A stretch of DNA of 64,000 nucleotides. It comes from Epiperipatus broadwayi (Eukaryota > Onychophora > Udeonychophora > Euonychophora > Peripatidae). The translations under genes and the position numbers were made by a program. Shown here one piece after another: positions 27,301 to 39,300 of this stretch. Where the stretch lies: positions 1,054,001-1,118,000 of the forward strand of contig JAQFVV010006353.1 in NCBI GenBank assembly GCA_028023455.1, read 5' to 3'. The notes below the pieces were generated by a model, which saw only the letters and a list, made by a program, of their open reading frames with translations, was not told where the DNA came from and did not search any database. Positions within the stretch are counted from its first letter, which is position 1; the number at the start of each line of letters is the position of its first letter.

Positions 27301-30300
27301 TCTTTCTTAAACCTTGTTGTTTTTTTTATGTCTCTTACAAACATCGTGCCGTAAGTCACGATGTTTATTTATTTATTTATTCCGTAGTTAAGATAGATTT
27401 AATAGTTGGGAGGGCCTATTATAAAATATAAATAAATGTCAATAAGTTGTAAATATAGCTGGAGTAAATAATTCTACCGGACGGTATGATATAGGGGGAT
27501 GATCTTATAAGCTTCTAATTGTTTAGAGATATAAACGAATAATCGTATTGGTCCCAAATAACCAATGACCCGATCCAATGCTTGGATCGATCAGTTAGTT
27601 AATCAAGCGTCTTCTCCATTGGTTATCATAGCGTCCTTTACCATAATAGTAATTTTGAAACAATTACAGTGCGACCCTGAGTGTCCCTATTGGTCCATGC
27701 TGGGAGTTCGAGCTTGTGGGCGGGATTAGACTTCGAAATCGTTTTGACATGACGTAAGGTGATGCGAGAAGTTAAATTATAATTAAATCATCGTATCTGG
27801 CGCCCCCTTGTATTGATAGTGAACAGTTATCGATAGAAGAAAATAAATAAAGCTTTACGCTATGTCATGTTTGTTTCGGAATCACAATCCCTATGAGATC
27901 GGGGTTTTAAAAGGCCCGGTACAATTGGCGCTTCCAACGTGAGGCTAAGACAAATGACGCTTCCAAACGTGAAGTTAATACAAATAATGTTTTAGAGAAG
28001 CAAATCAAAATATCAGCCAAAAGCGGCCGAACCTCGTAAAGGACAAAAAAAAAAAAAAAATTTTTTTTCATGTAAACAAAAACTCTGGACGAATACAAAG
28101 GGAGAAAAGGAAAATAAGTAAACGGAACAAAATACGGCGATTCACAATATCGCAAACCTTATAATAAAACATTTGGAGCCGGAGCGAAATAAATAAAAAA
28201 AAAAAACATAGCGGGAGATAGAGGCGCGGACGTCGATTAATCACTTGTATCAAAAATAAATCGAATATTAAACAGGATGGAGGGAAAGTGGATTAAACTC
28301 GAACATTTTAAAGGAAAGGGAGACGAAAGCCCATGTCGACATGTGGAAAGTCTGAAGAGGTTGTTCTCTTGCGGGCAGTTTAGTGAAGAATCTAAGATAG
28401 CGATTGCATGCAGCCATATCCAAGGGGAAGTATAAAAAAATTTCTTTGTTAATTATGTAGTTATTTATTCACATTCGTAAAAAAATCATATATATATGAA
28501 ATTGAACAGGAATAATTGAAGCTTTCAACGGGTTATATACATAAATAAACTTGAAAAGATGGATGATATTATCTATCTTTTTAGCATTTGTTCACTCCCT
28601 CATTTAAAATTTTATGAATAAACTCAGCATATATAAGAACAAATGCTAAAAAGACATGGTATCATTTGTCTTTTGAAGAGTTTATTTATATATTTAACTC
28701 GTCTCAGCAGAAGTTTCAGTTACTTCCTGTTTTCAATTATATATAACCTTAGTTATTTATTATTTACATATATATGTATGTGTGTAAATAAAGTAGTTTT
28801 TGGGTTAAACCATGTATTATTTTTGATTACTTCCCAATGTTTTGACGAAATAGCATCCACCATTGTCAAGATTAACTTTTCAAAGAAAAACAGTACATCT
28901 CGAGTAATAACAAGATTGCGCAAGAAGAAGTTGAGCGTTCAGAATATGTGGATTAACAAAATGCTTATTTTCTTTAGTTTCATCATTGATTTCAAGTTTA
29001 TATTAGAAGAAAGAGATCTAATGGGTTTTTCTTCGAAAAGTTAACCTTGACGATGGTGGCTGCTATTTCATCGAAATGTTGGGAAGTAATCAAAAATAAT
29101 ACATGGTTTAACTCAAAAACTACTTTATTTACATCATATATATATATATGAGTATATGTATAGATGTGTGTATCTTCTGTTTTATTTTATAGATCATCGA
29201 ATATGATATCAAGAAAAAACAACTAACACATTGGTCAAAGTCTTTGAACAGGATATTTCCTAGAGATTGGCTGAAACTCCCTACAGTTGTTTGTGGAATC
29301 ACTTTCCTGCCTAAAAATTTATGCGTTGCATATAGCAGTAATCATATTTTATTTTTGGACAAAAACAAAGTAATTCTTTATTTCACAAATAAAATCTGTA
29401 ATAAATTTTGCCAAAAGTTTTGGTATATTGTAATGTTTTGTTGAAAGTCAGTTATGTCATATTTCTGTTTAAGATTTTAGAGAAATAGTTAGATTAGTAA
29501 AGTAATCAGGTATTAATTATAATAGACAATGAAGTTTATAAATAATTTTAAATATATTGTTTATAAAATCATAACATTATACAGAGGCAGAGGGATAACC
29601 ATATTTTCAATATGGCTGCCATATGTCGTTCAGAATACATATAACACAGGAATCCATTTCCTCCATATTTTTCAAAGAATTATTGTATCAGTGATGACAA
29701 CTACTATGTTATCTGTTTCATCGAGTCAATTAGATCAAATGGTGAAAGAAGGATGAACATGTCATTCTTGATGTAGCCTCACAAAACGAAATCACGTGTC
29801 ATGGTGAATATTAAGATCACTGTAAAAGTTGTTGATCTGCATCTTATATGCTGAGTCTTGAATATAGTTTGTTCACAGTTCTACTAGTTTTACAACAGTA
29901 CCATTACAACTTTCAGTAATGTGATAAATTAAAGGTAATAAATACCGTGGGTTCGAATAAAATAATGAAAATATTAAATATAATTTTAATGCATGTTCGG
30001 TGCTGAACACTTTTTCACTGGCAACTACCATATTTAAAAGAACAAACAAATAAAAATACAATAATTATTTATTTAACGATGTATATTCCAAAATGCATTC
30101 AACTGAATACTTGTAGGATTTTTATTTACCATTTGAGTAAATGTTATTAATCAACCAGGATTTCTTAATTTTACATTTTTTTTGTTACGTTCAATGCAAA
30201 TCATTCGCATTTTAGGATGAAAAACATAGCCAAATATTCTTTCATGTTCAACTGAATACTTGTAGAATTTTTATTTATCATTTGAGTATATTTCTTAATT

Positions 30301-33300
30301 TTACATTTTTTTGTCCTTATGTTCAGTGGAAAAACATAACCAAATATTCTTTCGTGTTCAACTGAATAATTGTAGAGTCTGTATTTACCATGTAAGTATA
30401 TGTTATTAATAAACTAGGCCTTTTTAATTTTACGTTTGTTGCCCTTACGTTCAGTGCCAAACCATTCGCACTTCTTTAGGATTAAAAATGTGATCAAATA
30501 TTATGTCACATTCTAAAAATATGAAGATTCGTATAGAATTTATTTAAGTTTTATTATAAATATATACATGCTATTTTAACCTTATATTAACATTCATTCT
30601 CAATTTGCCGTAACGGACATAAAAGCGATTTTAATTTTAACTTGGTGTAATGTATAAGCATTTTTTCACATGGTTTATTCAAGACAATTATTATTAAAAC
30701 CTTATATTTATATAAAATGAAAAGGATCATATGCTGCATTTCTATAAACTCTTAAAATGATTTATTGTCAGTAATCTTATGCATTTTATCCATCTATGAA
30801 TTTTTGCTTTAATCGAATTTTACGACTTACATTTTTTTTCTTCAAATGCTTGTTTATCATCAGCTTCAGATTAGAATATAATATTAGTTATTTACTAATG
30901 AAAATAAACACTACGATACATTACGAAATGCTCACACAACATGCAGAACACCATAGCAGATGACTGTTATGACGTACATACCACATTTTTATAATTTTTT
31001 TACACTATTGTGCATTTGTTATATATAGAGTAAGTTAAAAACAAACTCTTATGAAACTTCAAAAATACCCTCAACCTCAGACCGCGGTTTCTGCCTCTAG
31101 CGTCATCAGTGATTGTGCATTATATATATAAACATTTGAGTCCCAATGAAAAAGGACAGGTGACTGATTTTCCAATTTGTCTGCAATGCCACCTGGGAAC
31201 CCGTGAGTGCATTCCATAATGATATTGTTTACCTATCCACCGCAAATAGTTTAAAGCCGCTAGCATGTCTTGATCATGAGTTATGATAACCCATGATGCT
31301 AACATTAAATTTTGATTTAAATTGGGCCAATTGCTGAAATGCTTTATAGAATAGTGCGGCCATTATTTGCAAGAATGTTTTCAAATGGTTAGCAATTTCA
31401 TGATGATAGGGAAAGCTGTTAGCAGTGCTCTAAATTAGCATGTGTTGCGTAGCTTCATAGTTTAGCTACTCATCACAATAATTTTAAGCTGCCGGCATGT
31501 TTGTATTATGAGTTATGACGTGAAATATGACAGTATGTTTCACATCTTCGTAGATCATCTTGAGTGTTCTTCCTGCCATCACAAAATCATGAGAACCACT
31601 TGAAAATGTTATCGTGACTCTTAGTATCACTACCATGAACAATTTGAATCATTGCAAACATTTCAGTATCAATTTTGTCCGATTTAAAAGAAAATTTAAT
31701 ATTAGCGCATTGTTCCATCATGGGTTGAGAGTCATAAATCATGAACTGACAGACTAGTGGTTTAAAAGTTTTATGGCGTATAGTTGAACTATACATAATA
31801 CATGAGTCGATTTGGAGATGGCGCTGCAATACTTAGAGAGAAAACCAGTCAGTGTTTCACCGAGGTATGTGTGCTGCAGCTGAAAAGTTGATTAAAAGCA
31901 GACAAAGCTAATAAGTGAAGTTTTCATATGTCTATGCACCATTGTTTTATCTGAAGCTCAATTGTTGAAATATTCCTTCCTTAATAAGAACATGCATACA
32001 ACACATCTTTGAAACAGTGCCTTTGGAGATTCTTAGCACAATTTAGATTTATCAAAAGAAAATGTTTTGGAGCAATTTCAGAGAATGCAGAACTATACGA
32101 AACAATTTGATAACTTCTTTTAAGGAGAGTTTTGAGGCTACTATAGAAATGCAAACTGATGCTGCTAAGAATGAAACCTGTCATTGGGCTTATTAATTGT
32201 GTGAGCTGAAAAGGCCCTCTAAGTATTTGTTTATATATAATAAGTACACACAAAAAATAAACTTATTATTTCATTTATAAAGATATATTGATATTCGCAG
32301 TTATTGATTTGCATTACTTTCATTTTTAGCCTTTAATATACCCAGCGGTCAGGGTTATATCCAAGTCAAATAATTCTTCGGTGGAAAGTAAGAATGCTAC
32401 TTTTAACATATGCACGAGATACAAAGTAAGTTATTTTCTTATTGTTATTATGCAAAATATACTTTTAGCTTTTCATAAATTTTAATTCAGACATTAAGGT
32501 ACAATAAATTTTTTAAAAAGTGGATATTCCTTACTGTGATATTTTATATCCTAACTGCACTGATCTTAATTAGTAGAAGAAAAACAAAGGAAAAACTCCC
32601 CATACAGTAGTGCCACCCTGTGCCAAACAGAGTAATCAATGGATGCCAGAAGGCTTGTGCATAAAATCCCTATCTAGTGCCTACTCATCCAATATCCCCA
32701 GACTAGTTTCTGGCTTGTGGCCATCATCAGTGAGGAGCCTTGGATCTGAGAGCACTGCACCTAGATCTTTGAGTAGGCACTAGATAGGGATATTTTATGC
32801 ACAAGCCTTCTGGCATCCATTGATTACTCTGTTTGGCACAGACTGTATGGGGAGTTTTGCCTTTGTTTACAACAAATTATGTGCTAGTATAGAGATGGTG
32901 ATCATGTGATGTTTGATGGTTTAAATTAGTAGAAGGTTACAATGCTAATTGCAGCAAACAATTCTTTTTTTTAGTTCATCATTGTCATCTATAAGCTTTG
33001 GTAATAAATAATTGTTATGTATTAGTCCTTAATAAATTGAACATCACATGATCACGATTTTTTATATTTACACAAGCTGTTAACACAAAGGCAAAACTCT
33101 CTATACAGTAATACCACTATTTGCAAGCCAGAGTAGTCAATGGATGCAGGTAGGTTTATACTTAAAATCCCTATCTAGAGTCTACACAAGTTTCTAGCTA
33201 GTCTGGCATGCACTGAGTGGTGCCACTCTATGGAAAGTGCTTCTGTGTTCTTAATAAATTCCTATTCCGTTCTATTTTATTTATATTTTATATTCCTTTA

Positions 33301-36300
33301 TGCATTAATTTGCATATATCTATATAATACTGATAGGAAAAGATGGATTGAACTTGGAGAGACCTTCATTCTGCAGTGGATCGATAATAGTTAATGATGA
33401 TGATCATCATCATCAACCATTATCAATCCACTGCAGGATGGTCTCTTCAAGTTTAATCCATCTTCTCCTATCTTTAGCTTCTCTTCTCCACATCACCCCT
33501 GCATACTTTCTTATTTCATCCATCCATCTCACATGTGCTCTCTTTCTGGGTCTTTTCCAATCTCTTGGAATACAGTTTAAGATTTCAATTGTCCATCTAT
33601 TATCATCTCTTCTAGCAATATGTCCAGCCCAACTCCACTTCAATCTTTTAATTTTTTCAATGAGGTCAGTAACACCTGTTTGTTCTCTTACCCATACATT
33701 GTGTTTTCGATCTCTTCTTGTTACTCCCAACTTGCATCTCTCCATACTTCTTTGAGTGGTCTGGAGTCTTTATATTGCTCTTCTATTAAGTGTCCAAGTC
33801 TCAGATCCATAAGTAAGAACTGGTAAAACACATTTGTTAAAAACCTTCCTTTTCAAACACATAGGCATATTTCCTTTTAGTATCAAGTTATTTTTACCAA
33901 AAGCACTCCAACCAAGTTTAATTCTATGATTAATTTCATCTATTATGTTTCCATCTGTATTAATTATCTGACCAAAGTATTTATAACTGTTAACTTCTTC
34001 TAATTCATCATAATCAATCTTTATTTTCATATTTTGAGCAAATCGATTAAACATTACTTTAGTCTTTTTAACTTTTATCTTTAGTCCTACTTTCCTACTC
34101 TCATCTGATAACTCCTGCAACATTTTCTGCAGCTCAGAAGCATTATTTGCAAAAACAACTACATCATCTGCGAAATCTAAATGACTTAAATAATCTCCAT
34201 TTACTTTCACTCCTTTAGTTTCCCATTTTAATCCACAAAATACTTCTTGCAGCACTGCTGTAAAGAGTTTTGGAGATATAGAGTCGCCTTGTCTTACACC
34301 TTTCTCAATGTTGACTTTCCCAGTATCATTATGTAATCTTAATTGTTGCTGTTGCATTTTTGTAAATATTCTTTAAAATATGACAATATCCTGGATCTAT
34401 ACCTTGATGATCCAATGCTTTAATCACTGAAGAAATGTTTATAGAATCAATTGCCTTTTCATAATCTACAAATCCAAAACATAATGGCAACTCATATTCA
34501 TTTGTCCTTTCTATAACTTCTCTCAATACCTGGATATGAAGAAATGTTTATAGAATCAAATGCCTTTTCATAATGGATATGAAGAAATGTTTATAGAATC
34601 AAATGCCTTTTCATAATCTACAAATCCAAAACATAATGGCAACTCATATTCATTTGTCCTTTCTATAACTTCTCTCAATACCTGGATATGATCTTACTGT
34701 ACTAAAACCACTTTTAAATCCAGCTTGTTCTCTTGGTTGGTGGAAATCCAATGTTCTTTGTAGACAAGTTGTAATTATCTTGGTAAAAATTTTGTATAAA
34801 ACTGATAAAAGGCTGATAGATCTGTAATTTCTAATATTTATTTATCACCTTTTTTGATATTAATATTAATACTGCATTCGTCCAATCATCTGGTTCATCT
34901 TTATCATTTAGAAATTTGGTATATAACTTTGCTAAAAAAAATTCTATTTCTTCACCTGGTTCTTTTAATATATCAATTATAATTCCATCATTACCTGGAG
35001 CCTTTCCTTTCTTCATACATTTAATTGCATGGCTCACTTCTTCATTTAAAATTCTGGGCAATTTGGAAGATGTAATAGAAATAGGAGGTACTTGTTCTTT
35101 ATTACTATATAATTCTTGATAAAAGTCTTCTACCCATTTCACACTTTTTTTAATCACTTTTTACAATGCAATCAAATATAATTTATTTCTTGATAGTGTC
35201 TTATGGTTTCGACTACCTAGCAGTCTTCATCAGAACTGGTGAAGACTGCTGGTCAGTCAAAACCATAAGAAAATATCAAATTTGAATACATTTTATTTGA
35301 TTGTATTGTAAAAAGCGATTAAAGGAAGTATATAAACGATCTTATATTGCTGTTCGATCTGTATCCCCAGACTGATTTCTGACTTATAGTCTTCATCAGA
35401 CAGGAGTTGCATCTGCATCTAGGGAATCTGTATATATATATATTGTTACTGCACTTCTATCCGAATGTTGTAATTATGCAAATTGGTTTGAATTCAAAAA
35501 CATTGTTTTTAAATTTCAGGCAGGTAGCTGGATAGAAAAAAAGAGTAACAGATAATTGTTGGATGGAAGATGCATTAGATCCAGTGGATCTAGGTTCAAA
35601 GTTCTTCTGGTGAACTTCTGACTAGTCTGGGTATATGGACGGGGTAGCATTCAGTTCAGATTTAATGAGTACAATGTATTATTAGTTACTCAAAATTACA
35701 ATAGAGGGCAGCAGTGGGATTGAAAAGGTTTATCCTCCCATAAAGCTTTGTTTAAGATGGAAGGGGGGAGTCATGATGTGTTTTTTTAATTTTAATATTG
35801 TTAATTGCCAAAAAAAAAAAAAAAGCTTCCATTTCCTCATCACTCCAGGAATCCTCCAGAAAACTTTTAAACAACATCATGTGGTCTCTTTCTAGACTGT
35901 TGAAACTATCAATGTGATACAGTGAAGCCACACCATCCACTGTATTTTATTCCAAACTCCCCTTGTTTCATTGTGTGTAGTAGTCATTTTTGTTAACAAG
36001 CTTTGATTACAAAACAGTATGTATTGTTTACTGAATTGATGTATACAATAATTTTTAACATGCGCATGTATACAATGCAGAAGATTTTCTGTGTATTTAG
36101 TATGCATATATAAATTTAAGATTATAGTATAAACAAAATTAAAAATAATAATGTAATTGTTAATAATGGAGAGAGCACGTTTGCATGTATATTTATTTAC
36201 TGTGTTTACTCATTTGCGTTCACCCAAAAATTGAAAATAATAACATATCTTCCTTTTTTTTTTTTTAATGAATAATGGAATATCGAACTTTGTTCGTATT

Positions 36301-39300
36301 TAAATAAACTCTAAGTGATATCCTTTTTCTTTAATATCCGCCCCCATGGAATTGAAACAGCAGTCTAAATCTGTATTGGCTTCGGAATTTATAGTCACCC
36401 CTACTATTTATTATCCATTTCAGATTCTCATTTAAATTCTTTAAAGTGTACGATGCAATATAAGAACAATTTATAGTTCTTTTTTTCTTCCACTACTAAA
36501 TTGGTAACTTTAATTTTATCACTTAAGAAAGATACTTTATGAATTTTATTGAATTTCGTAAAACTTTTAGCTTTACACCTGGAAACATTTATGTTCTTTC
36601 GAGCCGAACAAAAAAACATTAATCAATGGGATTTCATACATCTTTCCAAAATGGAAAAACGACTGATGCCATATCATAAAATTGATTAAATTTGGGAATT
36701 TTAATGATTTTATTTTTATGTTTACATTTTTATTTATAGTTTTTTTTTTTTTTTTACATGTAGCATATAATTGAAATTATATTAATTCTGCATATATCGT
36801 GGCTTCACTGTAATAATAAAGACATAAAAATTGTAAAAGAAGGTAAATATTTGTTTGTTAATTTAGAATACGCAATGCCATGAAGAATGGAAGTAAATTG
36901 GCTCTGGAAATATTAACACCCATCATTACTGTACCTATGAAGAAGAACGCAGCTTACCCCTTAATTTTTAGTTTACAACAAGTATTTTAGAAATACTTTT
37001 TTAAATTTGTAGAAGAGGCGGAAAATTGAAAGGCTGAAATTACCTGTTCTGATTCATTTGTTTTCATACAAGATTTTGAAGTAACCTAGAAAATTTGTTT
37101 TCTTTTAGAATGTTGAAAATAAAATGATCAAAAGAATAGATTAGAATACATAATTATTAGTATTTGTGATGCTAACTGTGGAAATAAGCAATTAAATCAT
37201 AAAATGATAATAATAAAAAAGTTAATTCATCTGAGAAATAGATCATCTAGGTGCAGAGCTCTCAGATTCAAGGCTCCTCACTGATGAAAGCCACAAGCTG
37301 GAAACTAGCTGGGGATATTGGATGAGTAGGCACCAAATAGAGATTTTATGTGCAAAGATTCTTGGGTCTATTGATTACTCTGGTTTACACTGAGTGGCGC
37401 TACTGTATGGAGAGTTTAGTCTGTTAACAGCTTGTGTAAGCATAAGAAATGGTGCAATCATGTGATGAAGAATTAAAGAATCTTTATTATTAAAATGTAT
37501 TATGCTGAAACTATTGATTCATCTAATTTAACAGGTTTTTTTTTATTTTGATATTAAAAGTAATTGGAATGTAATTGAGAATTATGGGAAATTTATATAA
37601 TATATATTTGTGTTCTTTTGTTCTTGAGAAGTCTACTTTGGCACTAATACCTATTACTTGTGAAAGTTTAAATTTTGGCAAAGTTTTTTTTTTAACTTTG
37701 GTGTAATTTGATTATTTGTAGATATTGCAAATACAAGAAGAAAAATGAACTGAAATTGAATATTGCCCCCCCCCCTTCCCACATGTATTTGAGTTTATTT
37801 GTCTCTGCCTATTATTTATTTATTATTCTATCCATAATTTGTAAAATAGTTAAATAATATTTTTAATTTGCGAAGCGCCGATTGTCAAAAACTGAAATAA
37901 ATCGAGATACTGCAAATCTCTAGCGCTTGTTACAATACATAACTGACAGCCAATCAGATCTCAAGGAAAGCCGTCTAAAATGACATCAAACCTAAACACA
38001 CAACAAAGATTTTATGAGAAAAGGGCAGCCACCCTTCTCTCAACTTTTCTTTCTATATATCTAAGCTAGTCGTAAGCATTTAAGTTCAAACTTTCAAATC
38101 TAAATGCTTACGACTGGCTTAGATATATAGAAAGAAAAGTTGAGAGAAGGGTGGCTGCCTTTTTCTCATAAAATCTTTGTTGTGTGTTTAGGCTTGATGT
38201 CATTTTAGATGGCTTTCCTTGACATCTGATTGGCTGTCAGTTATGTATTGTAACAAGCACTAGAGATTTGCAGTATCTCGATTTATTTCAGTAAAATAGT
38301 TATATATCTTAGTGTTATATCTACCTCCTTTTTTTATAGGTCATATGCATTACATTATTTTAAAATTAAAATAAAGGGGAAAATAAATCTTAAGTAAAAA
38401 TGATTTTATTAAAAACTAAAAGCCAAAAATTAAAAAAGTTATGTTAACATATATATATCGCAAAGATGGAAAACTTTAAAAGTATTTTTTTTTTAAAAAA
38501 AAAAAAGTATTTGAAAGTACTTTTTTATAAAAAAAAATAAAGATCTAAAAATAGATAAATATTTTTGTTAAAAAGTTGTATAAAGGAAAATAGAAATAAA
38601 TGTTGATTTCTATTATGTTTTAATCTTAGAAAATGGAAACGATTGTTTTATTAATTAAATGTAGAGCAAACTAGCCCTTGGGGCACTTAAATAATTAAAA
38701 GGTCAGATAGGAGATATAAATAAAAATTAGAGATTGTTTCTCGTTCTGAAGCAGCAACATCAAACGTCACTGTAATTTATAGTTACTGGTTTAATGTAGT
38801 TATAAGCAAGTGGATTTGTTTCAAAACCATATGATTTTAGAATTTCAAGCTATTAGCTTGATGTATGAAGAGTTAGTGAGAGATGCTGGTGGATAAGTGG
38901 GTACTAGCTCTAGCCTTAGGTTTAAACTTATTGATATGGAGAACTGCTCCTGAAGATATGTTAAATGTAAACGGAAGTGGTCTTTCTGATAGTTTTTATA
39001 ACAATGGCCTAACATATAGCAATTTAAGTATTTTTTAATTAAATTTGAAAAGGTGAATTTGCCAAAATTTATTCTTAGGTTTAAGTGACAATAAGTTTGA
39101 ATTTAAGAGAATTTAAATCGTGGACAATTACATTTATTTATGCCAGTTGTTATTCATTAAAGTGAATAGTTTAAGAAAATTAATAGAATAATAAAACCAA
39201 AAAAAATTTTTATAAGAATTGCTTTTATTCATATGAATGCATTAAATAATAAAAAATATACTTTCTTCAACTTTCACAAATAAAAAATGGCGGGAAATTA

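Larger units (their letters stand above)
24912..28435 (+). mobile_element. Permuted Ty3-like LTR retrotransposon: integrase, LTR, PBS, gag start
   Basis: Order on the plus strand: 3' end of pol (integrase, to 25656), purine tract GGCAGGGAGATA, one LTR, a primer-binding-site-like sequence, then the first codons of gag, which stop at 28435. In a single linear copy, integrase and gag should lie on opposite sides of the internal region, so this order fits a tandem array cut at both ends or integration of a one-LTR circle. The base composition of the integrase part is clearly richer in G/C than the surrounding intron. Confidence 0.75.

Noticed and set aside
27907-28155. 82-codon minus-strand frame
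   Set aside because: It is antisense to the primer-site and leader region of the LTR element and is dominated by Phe from an A-run.
28643-29044. 133-codon open frame on the plus strand
   Set aside because: It runs through one arm and the loop of the foldback at 28784-29132, has low-complexity composition and no family pattern.
33348-33755. 135-codon open frame on the plus strand
   Set aside because: Antisense shadow of the RTE C-terminal region encoded on the minus strand.
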